From contig CABUOF010000025.1 in the NCBI GenBank assembly GCA_902493125.1, positions 1 through 26,811 of the forward strand: 26,811 bases of DNA, in the 5' to 3' direction. Origin of the DNA: an uncultured Collinsella sp. GTDB lineage: Bacteria; Actinomycetota; Coriobacteriia; Coriobacteriales; Coriobacteriaceae. The notes beneath the pieces are model-generated. The model saw only the letters and a list, made by a program, of their open reading frames with translations. It was not told the origin of the DNA and did no database searches. Shown here in pieces: positions 1-5,633 of this stretch (position 1 is its first letter; each line of letters starts with the position of its first letter). Position numbers and translations under genes: made by a program.

Positions 1-295
1 TGAAGTGTCCATCCTCGCAGTATCCGGTTCTCAAGGTGCACGCTTTGCGGCTCATCCGGTTCCACCGGGCCGCGCGGCAAGGAGATATATTGCCAGACCG
101 CCAAGCCCTGTGGGACGTCAATTCCACTCTTCACAAGTCCTACACAACATATTGCTTTCTATAGGTAATAGAAAGACTGGTGCGGATCTTCCGCACGTAT
201 CAGATGATGACCCTTTGGTTCAGGAATATATAGAGATCGGTCACCTGTAAGTGTTTATCTACCCGCGCTTTTAGCAATGTAAACCGCGCCTCAGA
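1..295 (-). other. Non-coding left edge, possible rRNA-operon leader
   Basis: I see no convincing gene in this stretch. On the minus strand, positions 40 to 26 read TGCACCTTGAGAACC, which resembles the boxA antitermination element (TGCTCTTTAACAA in E. coli, a CTTTGAGAAC-like core in actinobacteria). That would fit the leader of a 16S gene lying off the left edge. Two hairpins lie upstream: an 8-bp inverted repeat at 155-175 (CTTTCTAT, 5-nt loop) and a 7-bp one at 180-196 (GTGCGGA, 3-nt loop). I could not place a convincing -35/-10 pair; TTGACG near 120 has no -10 at proper spacing. The rRNA link is inference and needs the neighbouring sequence. Confidence 0.3.
26..40 (-). promoter_or_regulatory. 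boxA-like antitermination motif
   Basis: The minus strand reads TGCACCTTGAGAACC here. BoxA elements of rRNA leaders and 16S-23S spacers bind NusB/S10 to prevent early termination. The match is to the core CTTTGAGAAC pattern with one change. A single motif is weak evidence. Confidence 0.3.
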
Positions 296-332
296 TAAAA
301 AGAGGGAGCGCCGCGCACAACGCGACACTCCC
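296..332 (-). terminator. Intrinsic terminator after rplT
   Basis: On the minus strand a GGGAG...CTCCC stem (304-308 with 328-332) encloses a further GC-rich stem and is followed by TCTTTTT. It lies 21 bp past the rplT stop and should end the infC-rpmI-rplT transcript. Confidence 0.8.
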
Positions 333-353
333 CTAGCGATACAAGAGAATCTA

Positions 354-713
354 TTAGGCCTCGAGAGCCTTCTTGGCGATGGTAGCCAGCTCGTTGAAGG
401 ACTCGATATCCTCGTAAGCCATCTGAGCCAGGACCTTGCGGTCGAGCTCGATGCCGGCAACCTTCAGACCGTGCATGAACTGAGAGTAAGAGATGTCGTT
501 CAGGCGAGCAGCAGCGTTGATACGGGTGATCCAGAGAGAACGGATCTCGCGCTTCTTGTTGCGGCGATCACGATACTGATACTGCAGGGAGTGCTGGACC
601 TGCTCTTTAGCATGCTTGTAAGTACGCGAAGCGGCACCGTAGTAACCCTTCGCACGGTGCATAACGGTACGGCGCTTCTTCTTGGCGGCAACAGCGCGCT
701 TAATACGTGCCAT
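354..713 (-). CDS. rplT: 50S ribosomal protein L20
   Basis: This 119-residue protein is L20, a primary 23S rRNA binding protein needed for early 50S assembly. The sequence opens with the typical MARIKRAVAAKKKRR basic tail. It continues through the family blocks AKGYYGAASRTYKHAKEQV, YRDRRNKKREIRSLWITRINAA and YSQFMHGLKVAGIELDRK, and the length is normal. An AGGAG site stands 10 nt before the ATG. It is the last gene of infC-rpmI-rplT, 46 bp after rpmI, with a terminator behind it. In several bacteria L20 represses this operon by binding its leader; the leader hairpin upstream of infC here is compatible with such feedback, but I cannot show L20 binding from sequence. Confidence 0.97.
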   Translation of the reverse strand: MARIKRAVAAKKKRRTVMHRAKGYYGAASRTYKHAKEQVQHSLQYQYRDRRNKKREIRSLWITRINAAARLNDISYSQFMHGLKVAGIELDRKVLAQMAYEDIESFNELATIAKKALEA

Positions 714-759
714 GTTCTATCAACTCCTAGACGGTAAAACGAAAAACGGGAACGCGAAC

Positions 760-951
760 TTAGGCGAGACGCGACTTGATGACCTTGCGGTCGGCAGCGG
801 CGATCTCGGTCTCCTGACGGAAGCCACGCTTACGCTTGGTGGACTTCTTGCTCAGGATGTGGCTCTTGAAAGCCTTGGCGCGCATAAGCTTGCCGGTACC
901 AGTCTTGCGGAAACGCTTCTTGGTGCCGCTGTGGGACTTCATCTTAGGCAT
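760..951 (-). CDS. rpmI: 50S ribosomal protein L35
   Basis: This 63-residue, strongly basic protein is L35, a small component of the large ribosomal subunit. The start [21 protein letters not shown] and the block [20 protein letters not shown] are diagnostic of the family, and the length is typical. AAGGAG lies 6 nt before the ATG. It sits between infC (32 bp upstream) and rplT (46 bp downstream), the order conserved in most bacteria, so the three are almost certainly co-transcribed. Confidence 0.97.
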   Translation of the reverse strand: MPKMKSHSGTKKRFRKTGTGKLMRAKAFKSHILSKKSTKRKRGFRQETEIAAADRKVIKSRLA

Positions 952-983
952 GAAATACTCCTTAATCGGTTACAGAACACTAG

Positions 984-1538
984 TTACTTGGTATCGCTTG
1001 CCGCTTTATCCTCATCGAAGGCGCCCTTAATCGGGGCGAGCAGCATAAGCATGTTACGGCCTTCCATCTTAGGCTTGGACTCGACCGTAGCGTAAGGCTT
1101 GAGATCCTCGGCGAGGCGCTCGAGAACGTTAAGGCCCTGCTCCGGGTGAGCCATCTCACGGCCGCGGAACATGATGGTGATCTTAACGCGTGCGCCCTTC
1201 TTGAGGAAACGCAGAACGTGGCCCTTCTTGGTCTCGTAGTCGCCAACGTCGATCTTGGGTCGGAACTTCATTTCCTTGACCTCGACCTTGGACTGGTTCT
1301 TACGAGCAGCCTTGGCCTTCATGGCCTGCTGGTACTTGAACTTACCGTAGTCCATGACCTTGCAGACCGGCGGCTCCGCGTTGGGAGCGATCTCGACCAG
1401 GTCGAGACCCTGATCGTCGGCGACGCGCTGGGCATCGCGGATGGCGAACAGGCCGAGCTGAGAGCCATCGACGCCAATCAAACGGCACGAAGATGCAGTG
1501 ATCTCGTCGTTGATGCGGGTGTCATCAGACTTAGCTAT
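984..1538 (-). CDS. infC: Translation initiation factor IF-3, probable AUA start
   Basis: IF-3 binds the 30S subunit, prevents 50S joining and rejects non-canonical start codons. Family blocks are clear: TRINDEI near the N terminus, DLVEIAPNAEPPVCKVMDYGKFKYQ across the domain junction, and KEMKFRPKIDVGDYETK and GREMAHPEQG in the C domain. The start is unusual. The only in-frame ATG (1551-1553) has no upstream ribosome binding site, and its G is the first base of a GGAGGT sequence. Eight bases after GGAGG comes ATA (1536-1538), in frame, giving a protein beginning (M)AKSDDTRINDEI, about 184 residues. E. coli infC uses AUU, and IF-3 represses its own translation through that codon. I therefore prefer AUA; the ATG alternative would end at 1553 and add five residues. 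It heads the infC-rpmI-rplT operon. Confidence 0.93.
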   Translation of the reverse strand: MAKSDDTRINDEITASSCRLIGVDGSQLGLFAIRDAQRVADDQGLDLVEIAPNAEPPVCKVMDYGKFKYQQAMKAKAARKNQSKVEVKEMKFRPKIDVGDYETKKGHVLRFLKKGARVKITIMFRGREMAHPEQGLNVLERLAEDLKPYATVESKPKMEGRNMLMLLAPIKGAFDEDKAASDTK

Positions 1539-1551
1539 TTTCCCTACCTCC
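1536..1551 (-). promoter_or_regulatory. infC: infC ribosome binding site with AUA start
   Basis: The minus strand reads GGAGGTAGGGAAAATA: a near-perfect Shine-Dalgarno, 8 nt, then ATA in the infC frame. No ATG, GTG or TTG lies at suitable distance. An overlapping 8-codon frame from an ATG at 1557 ends in TAA at 1531 and covers this site, but has no ribosome binding site of its own. Confidence 0.65.
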
Positions 1552-1557
1552 ATTCAT

Positions 1558-1591
1558 AAAAAAATAACCCGGCGCTTCTCAGCAACCAGGT
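1558..1591 (-). terminator. Attenuator-like terminator in infC leader
   Basis: On the minus strand ACCTGG-TTGCT pairs with AGCG-CCGGGT around a GAGA tetraloop: about 10 bp including G-U pairs, with one bulged T. TTA and seven T bases follow, and infC starts only about 20 nt further on. An intrinsic terminator directly before a gene on the same strand suggests transcription attenuation. In Bacillus the infC-rpmI-rplT operon is controlled this way by L20. Which protein, if any, acts here is inference. Confidence 0.6.
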
Positions 1592-1730
1592 CGTACACAT
1601 AGACTTCCTCGATTTGAGGAAGGTAATCTAAGTTGTATGACCAGTCAGCTGCTCATTGGCGCCAAAAGGTGGGAACCCTCGGGTTCCTCTTTAGGGCATT
1701 GCGGAAACAACGCCTTGCGAATAATAACAC
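1592..1730 (-). promoter_or_regulatory. infC leader region with hairpins and possible promoter
   Basis: No coding frame is credible here. The minus strand holds a 7-bp hairpin at 1604-1622 (CTTCCTC/GAGGAAG) and a 7-bp hairpin at 1672-1687 (GGAACCC/GGGTTCC). TATTAT at 1721-1726 could be a -10 box, but I see no good -35. This would give a leader of roughly 170 nt before infC, long enough for a protein-binding antiterminator. Confidence 0.4.
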
Positions 1731-1759
1731 GTACAGCGCGTTATCACATTACGTACACG

Positions 1760-1780
1760 AAAAAGGGGGCCGCAACCCCC
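1760..1780 (-). terminator. Terminator copy beyond tRNA 3' fragment
   Basis: The minus strand forms GGGGG-TTGCGG-CCCCC followed by TTTTT. It closely resembles the terminator of the intact tRNA-Leu at 1943-1963 and lies at the same distance from the duplicated tRNA end. Confidence 0.75.
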
Positions 1781-1800
1781 TTGAAGCGCAGGTGCATGTA

Positions 1801-1823
1801 TGGTGCCCGAGGCGAGACTCGAA
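1801..1823 (-). pseudogene. tRNA-Leu 3'-end fragment (duplicated)
   Basis: These 23 bases are identical to 1985-2007, the T-loop, 3' acceptor strand and CCA of the intact tRNA-Leu. Similarity stops at 1824, inside the T-arm, so there is no anticodon arm and no functional tRNA. The following bases and the terminator are also similar to those behind the real gene, making a direct repeat of about 68 bp at a distance of 183-184 bp. Such tRNA-end copies typically remain from site-specific integration, or from a partial tandem duplication. Confidence 0.7.
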
Positions 1824-1938
1824 GGGACTTCGCTTCGCGAAGCCCCGGGCTTCGGGCGCATGGCGCCCTCGCCACGCTCCGCTACAAACAGGCCACAGGC
1901 CTGTTTGCTTAACGCTCCGCGCGCTCACGCGAGTTCGG
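1824..1938. other. Hairpin-rich spacer between tRNA-end repeats
   Basis: This 115-bp segment lies between the two tRNA-end/terminator copies. It contains the palindrome GCTTCGCGAAGC (1832-1843) and a strong hairpin at 1885-1907 with a 10-bp stem (CAAACAGGCC) and a 3-nt loop. ACGCTCCGC occurs twice, near 1874 and 1911. I see no gene; it may be what is left of an excised or decayed insertion. Confidence 0.45.
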
Positions 1939-1942
1939 CACG

Positions 1943-1963
1943 AAAAAGGGGGCCTTGACCCCC
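1943..1963 (-). terminator. Intrinsic terminator of tRNA-Leu
   Basis: The minus strand reads GGGGG-TCAAGG-CCCCC-TTTTT, extended by flanking A-T pairs. It lies about 20 nt past the CCA end of the tRNA. Confidence 0.85.
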
Positions 1964-1984
1964 TTGAACGCTCACTTGCGTGTA

Positions 1985-2071
1985 TGGTGCCCGAGGCGAG
2001 ACTCGAACTCGCACGTTGTTGCCAACGGTGGATTTTGAGTCCACTGCGTCTGCCAATTCCGCCACTCGGGC
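1985..2071 (-). tRNA. tRNA-Leu (anticodon CAA)
   Basis: An 87-nt class II tRNA that includes an encoded CCA. The acceptor strand GCCCGAG pairs with CTCGGGC, and the D-arm region GGCGGAATTGGCAGACGC is typical of tRNA-Leu. The anticodon arm GTGGA-CTCAAAA-TCCAC gives CAA (complement of 2035-2037), reading UUG. A long variable arm and the T-loop TTCGAGTC follow. Its 3' end is duplicated at 1801-1823. Confidence 0.95.
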
Positions 2072-2110
2072 ACGCAATGCGTGAGTTAGTTTATCACAGC
2101 TTTCTGTTGA

Positions 2111-3544
2111 TTAGTCCGAAAATGGAACTTCGAGCATTTCGATGAGTTCGACCGTGCGTAGCATCTCGCGCTGACGGCATCCGCGACCGTCGACCGAAGC
2201 CTCACCCATCTGGTTATCGTAAGGGTCCTCGCGCATGCCGCCGAAAGCAGGCTCAAACTCTGCCTGGAATCGATTGTTGGCCACCATACGCCATGGGTCG
2301 AGATTGCCAAAGTAGTGACGGCGGCGCCACTCCTCCCCCATCCTGTGAGCAGAAGATCCAAATGACACGTCGGCGTTGAGCCAACCGGTCTGCGGCGTAT
2401 AGAACTCTGCCCAGTCGTGCGACCCCACCGAATCGGGCGCAACGTACAGGCCGCTCTGCCAACGGGCAGGCACGCCCGCGATACGGCACATGGTGATAAA
2501 CGTGAGCGCCATAACGCCGCAATCGCCGCGGAGCGAATGCGCGCAGTCATCGGCAATAGATCCCAAAAGCAAGTACGGCGGCTGATAGCGATAGTCGATA
2601 TGCTGCGTCAGATAATCATAGATAGCACGAGCGCGATCGAGCGGATCCTCGAGTCCGTCAACAACACCGGCCGTCAGCTGCTGCAGATACGGCGTGAATG
2701 CAATGTGCGGACGGTCCTCGGAAATATCCTCGGGCAGCGGCGCGTCCATACGCGGATGAACCGGAAGTGTGCCACCGTAGACATCACAATAAGCAGCATC
2801 GATGTGATAACGATAAGTCACCGAGAATGAGCGCTCACTCGAAGAAGACCACGAGGCGGTACGCGCCGAAGCGTTCGCGGGAGCAACAGCACCCTCCGGC
2901 GTCATGTCGAGAATCTCGACCCGAGACTGCTGACGGCAGGCAGCCGCGACGGGAAGCCAAGCGCAAACGGTATCCCCCTCCAGAGCGCCGGGGACAGACA
3001 CGGACGCTTTAAGCGTAATGACGCGAGCCAATCCGTTTTGTGACTCCATCTCCTTGAGCATCTCGTCGCGCAGTGCTATTCCGTCCGTAGAATCGGGACG
3101 CATGCCGGGGACCTCTTTGGGATATACGCGAAGCGAATCGAGGAAGTTGTCGAGAACGAACAGCTCGCCATCGATAAAGCGCCAGTCAATACGCTTACGG
3201 TCAATCAGATCGTCAAACTGCTCCTCGGTAAACTCAGGCCACTCCTCGCGAATCATCGCAATAGCTCGATCGCGCGACACCGAAAAATGAAGCGGCGTCT
3301 CAAGCATGCGATACCGCTCGGCACGAACGCAGGCAGCAAGCGAGGGATCGGGATCTTGGGCAAGTAGGCGGTCGCAAGCCTCAATAGCCTGCGAAAGATA
3401 CCCCGCGTCCTTTAAACGCAGAATCTCGGGTGGCAAGCCAACATCTAGAAAACGGAAGTCATCATTGCAAACATCAACAGAGCAACCAACAGGACCCTCG
3501 TCAATAACCTTCCCATCCGAAGGCAGCACATTAATAACAGCCAT
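2111..3544 (-). CDS. Transglutaminase-like domain protein
   Basis: A 477-residue protein with a C-terminal transglutaminase-like (papain-fold) domain. The catalytic triad is visible: Cys342 in RGDCGVMALTF, His376 in SHDWAEFY and Asp392 in WLNADVSFG. The first 280 residues match nothing I recognise; residues 50-80 look helical. There is no signal peptide or membrane segment, so it should be cytosolic. Bacterial members are often peptidases or hydrolases; substrate unknown. I chose the ATG at 3544 because GGAG lies 6 nt before it and a promoter (TTGGGG, 17 bp, TACAAT) ends just upstream. That promoter excludes the longer frame reaching 3733, whose extra N terminus also looks non-native. It is a single gene, 39 bp from the tRNA. 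Confidence 0.85.
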   Translation of the reverse strand: MAVINVLPSDGKVIDEGPVGCSVDVCNDDFRFLDVGLPPEILRLKDAGYLSQAIEACDRLLAQDPDPSLAACVRAERYRMLETPLHFSVSRDRAIAMIREEWPEFTEEQFDDLIDRKRIDWRFIDGELFVLDNFLDSLRVYPKEVPGMRPDSTDGIALRDEMLKEMESQNGLARVITLKASVSVPGALEGDTVCAWLPVAAACRQQSRVEILDMTPEGAVAPANASARTASWSSSSERSFSVTYRYHIDAAYCDVYGGTLPVHPRMDAPLPEDISEDRPHIAFTPYLQQLTAGVVDGLEDPLDRARAIYDYLTQHIDYRYQPPYLLLGSIADDCAHSLRGDCGVMALTFITMCRIAGVPARWQSGLYVAPDSVGSHDWAEFYTPQTGWLNADVSFGSSAHRMGEEWRRRHYFGNLDPWRMVANNRFQAEFEPAFGGMREDPYDNQMGEASVDGRGCRQREMLRTVELIEMLEVPFSD

Positions 3545-3578
3545 ACCAAACTCCAAGTCATTAGAACTCTTGAAGTCC

Positions 3579-3607
3579 ATTGTAGCGAGATAAAAAGAAA
3601 GCCCCAA
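3579..3607 (-). promoter_or_regulatory. Promoter of the transglutaminase-like gene
   Basis: The minus strand has TTGGGG (3602-3607), a 17-bp spacer and TACAAT (3579-3584). Transcription would start near 3572, giving a leader of about 28 nt. The -10 is strong and the -35 partial. Confidence 0.5.
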
Positions 3608-3685
3608 TAAAGGAACCCTCAACACCGATAAACGGTACCTATAAAAAATGAATTCAGCCCAGTAACCCTGTGGCGAGTTAACGAA

Positions 3686-3778
3686 GGAGGCCCCGTTCAC
3701 CCGAAGCTTTTCCCATTGCGCGACTTCTGGCAAAGCCAGGTGAGCGCAAGGGAAAAGCGTAGGGTGAACGGGGCCTCC
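3686..3778. repeat. 93-nt long inverted repeat downstream of fba
   Basis: Nested complementary arms fill almost the whole segment: a 17-bp perfect outer pair (3686-3702 with 3762-3778), then GCTTTTCCC (3706-3714 with 3750-3758), TTGCGC (3716-3721 with 3744-3749) and an apical CTGGC-AAA-GCCAG (3727-3739). It starts 22 bp after the fba stop. It may terminate fba, but there is no real T-run on either side, and it is far longer than a usual terminator. It could be a dispersed palindromic element. Confidence 0.8.
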
Positions 3779-3800
3779 GACGGGAAAGTTAAACCGCTAC

Positions 3801-4667
3801 TTACGCCTTGTTGACGGAGCCAAACTCCTCCATGAGCTCCTTGGTGCGGGCAACGATGTTGTCGCGACCAGGCTTGAGGAGCTTGCGGGGGTCAAAGCCC
3901 TTGCCCTGCTGATCCTTGCCAGCCTCGATATACTCGCGAACGCCCTTGGCGAAGACGAGCTGCAGATCGGTGTTGACGTTGATCTTGGAGATACCCAGGG
4001 AGATGGCCTTCTTGATCTGATCCTCGGGGATGCCGGTACCACCGTGCAGAACGAGGGGCAGGTCGCCGGTCTGAGCCTTGATCTCGCCCAGACGCTCGAA
4101 GGAAAGGCCAGCCCAGTCGGCGGGATACACGCCGTGGATGTTGCCGATACCGCAGGCGAGGAAGTCGACGCCCAGGTCAGCAATCTGCTTGCACTCAGCG
4201 GGGTCAGCGAGCTCGCCGTTGGAGGTCACGCCGTCCTCGGTGCCGCCGATGCCGCCGACCTCGGCCTCGATGGACATGCCCTTGGAGTGGGCAAGCTCAA
4301 CGAGCTCCTTGGTGCGGTCGAGGTTAAGCTGGAAGGTCTCCTCGTGAGAGCCGTCATACATGATGGACGTGAAGCCGGCCTCGATGCACTTGAAGCAGTC
4401 CTCGTAAGAACCGTGATCGAGGTGAAGGGCGACGGGGACGGTAACGCCCGTGGCCTCGACGGCAGCCTTGACCATGTCGGCGCAGACCTTGAAACCGCCC
4501 ATCCACTTAGCGGCACCAGCGGTGCACTGAAGGATCAGCGGAGACTTGGCCTCCTCGGCGGCCTGGAGAATAGCCAGGGTCCACTCAAGGTTGTTGGTGT
4601 TGAAGGCACCGAGAGCGTACTTGCCGGCCTCGGCCTTCTTGAGCATGTCTGCTGCGTTGACGAGCAT
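3801..4667 (-). CDS. fba: Class II fructose-bisphosphate aldolase
   Basis: A 288-residue, zinc-dependent aldolase that cleaves fructose-1,6-bisphosphate to dihydroxyacetone phosphate and glyceraldehyde-3-phosphate in glycolysis. Visible class II motifs are the LHLDHG block (Asp84 catalytic, His85 zinc), EAEVGGIGGTEDG (134-146), GNIHGVYP with zinc His178, LVLHGGTGIPED with zinc His208, and the phosphate-binding INVNTD (229-234). The start at 4667 (MLVNAADML) has GGAGG 8 nt upstream; the open frame running to 4934 is an artefact. Tagatose-bisphosphate or related aldolases share these motifs, but the sequence reads as the common Fba/GatY-KbaY type and single-gene context favours glycolysis. It has its own promoter region and a long inverted repeat downstream. 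Confidence 0.95.
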   Translation of the reverse strand: MLVNAADMLKKAEAGKYALGAFNTNNLEWTLAILQAAEEAKSPLILQCTAGAAKWMGGFKVCADMVKAAVEATGVTVPVALHLDHGSYEDCFKCIEAGFTSIMYDGSHEETFQLNLDRTKELVELAHSKGMSIEAEVGGIGGTEDGVTSNGELADPAECKQIADLGVDFLACGIGNIHGVYPADWAGLSFERLGEIKAQTGDLPLVLHGGTGIPEDQIKKAISLGISKINVNTDLQLVFAKGVREYIEAGKDQQGKGFDPRKLLKPGRDNIVARTKELMEEFGSVNKA

Positions 4668-4707
4668 AAAAGAAACCTCCTGTAAGGTTGCTCCGATAAC
4701 GCCTGAG

Positions 4708-4736
4708 ATTTTACCACGACATACCCGAGCATAAAC
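4708..4736 (-). promoter_or_regulatory. Possible fba promoter
   Basis: The minus strand has TAAAAT (4708-4713) and, 17 bp upstream, a weak GTTTAT (4731-4736). A small dyad, TTCGT-6-ACGAA (4738-4753), lies directly upstream and could be an operator. The -35 is poor, so the call rests on the -10 box and position. Confidence 0.4.
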
Positions 4737-4861
4737 GTTCGTTTGTTCACGAATACCATCCGATTGGACAATTTTTGACCGTTTGCCCCACAGAATCGAC
4801 CCACTGGGGAAAATAGCTTGACGATTGAGCGGTCTTCGTGGTTCGAAAGACGGCTTCGAGC

Positions 4862-5551
4862 CTACATCTGCATAAACGGATTCTGCATAAGTTCGCGCGC
4901 CATCGTGGTCGAATCGCCATGGCCCGTCAAGCAAACGGTATCGGGCGGAAGCGTCTTGGCAAGTTTGGAGAGCGAGCGCATAATCGCCGCCTCGTCACCG
5001 CCGGAAAGATCGGTACGACCGTGGCTGCCCGGGAAAAGCGTGTCGCCCACAAAGGCGATGTTCCCCTGCTCGGTCGCGGCGAACAGGACGATGCCGCCCG
5101 GCGTATGCCCCGGCGTCTCGATCACCTGCAGGCAGATATCGCCCAATTCAATCGTATCGCCCTCGGCAAGCAGCCGCGTCGGCTCGCCCGGATCGGGCGT
5201 CTCAATACCCCACATGGCGCGCTGCTCCTCGATATTTGCGCGAGGCACCGTCACGTCCTTAGCGCACAACTCATATAGTGCGCTGTCGCCAACGACAGCT
5301 CGAACCCCGGCGACCCCGCCAACATGGTCGGCATGACCGTGCGTGCAGACAGAGCCGAGTACGCGCACCTCGGGATGCGCGGTGCGGATATGCTCCACAA
5401 GACGCTCGCCCTCCCACGCCGGATCGACGATTAAGCACTCGTCATTCGAAATCACGACGTAACTGTTGGTCTGAATGGGGCCGTTGACGAGCGCCTCAAT
5501 CGAAGCCGAGCCTCGGGGTGTCAGGTCCAAAGTCATATCGCCCATGCGCAT
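4862..5551 (-). CDS. MBL-fold hydrolase (glyoxalase II-like)
   Basis: A 229-residue metallo-beta-lactamase-fold hydrolase. Metal ligands are visible: THGHADH at 70-76, His149 in ETPGHTPGG, Asp170 in FVGDTLF and His211 in LTGHGDS. The pattern is that of the YcbL/glyoxalase-II-like branch, which hydrolyses thioesters such as S-lactoylglutathione; the substrate here is unknown, and actinobacteria usually lack glutathione. It follows rel on the same strand, a common neighbourhood in Gram-positive bacteria. A terminator hairpin stands 12 bp before the start, so it is fed by readthrough or an unseen promoter. AGGAG lies only 3 nt before the ATG at 5551; a second ATG at 5545 (9 nt spacing) may be the real start. 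Confidence 0.88.
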   Translation of the reverse strand: MRMGDMTLDLTPRGSASIEALVNGPIQTNSYVVISNDECLIVDPAWEGERLVEHIRTAHPEVRVLGSVCTHGHADHVGGVAGVRAVVGDSALYELCAKDVTVPRANIEEQRAMWGIETPDPGEPTRLLAEGDTIELGDICLQVIETPGHTPGGIVLFAATEQGNIAFVGDTLFPGSHGRTDLSGGDEAAIMRSLSKLAKTLPPDTVCLTGHGDSTTMARELMQNPFMQM

Positions 5552-5562
5552 ACTCTCCTTCT

Positions 5563-5600
5563 AAAATACGTTCGAGGCACCAAACGATGCCTCGAACGTA
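5563..5600 (-). terminator. Terminator between rel and MBL gene
   Basis: A 13-bp perfect inverted repeat (5567-5579 with 5588-5600, 8-nt loop) is followed on the minus strand by TTTT. It lies 34 bp after the rel stop and only 12 bp before the MBL gene start. Confidence 0.75.
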
Positions 5601-5633
5601 ACCAATATCTATGATGCTGAGAGGCTCTCGCAC

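Noticed and set aside
1633..2145. 170-residue plus-strand open frame through the tRNA region
   Set aside because: It runs through the tRNA-Leu gene, two terminators and hairpins. The translation repeats only because the DNA is duplicated.
4738..4753. Dyad upstream of fba considered as a LexA box
   Set aside because: The half-sites TTCGT/ACGAA do not match the Gram-positive CGAAC-N4-GTTCG pattern.
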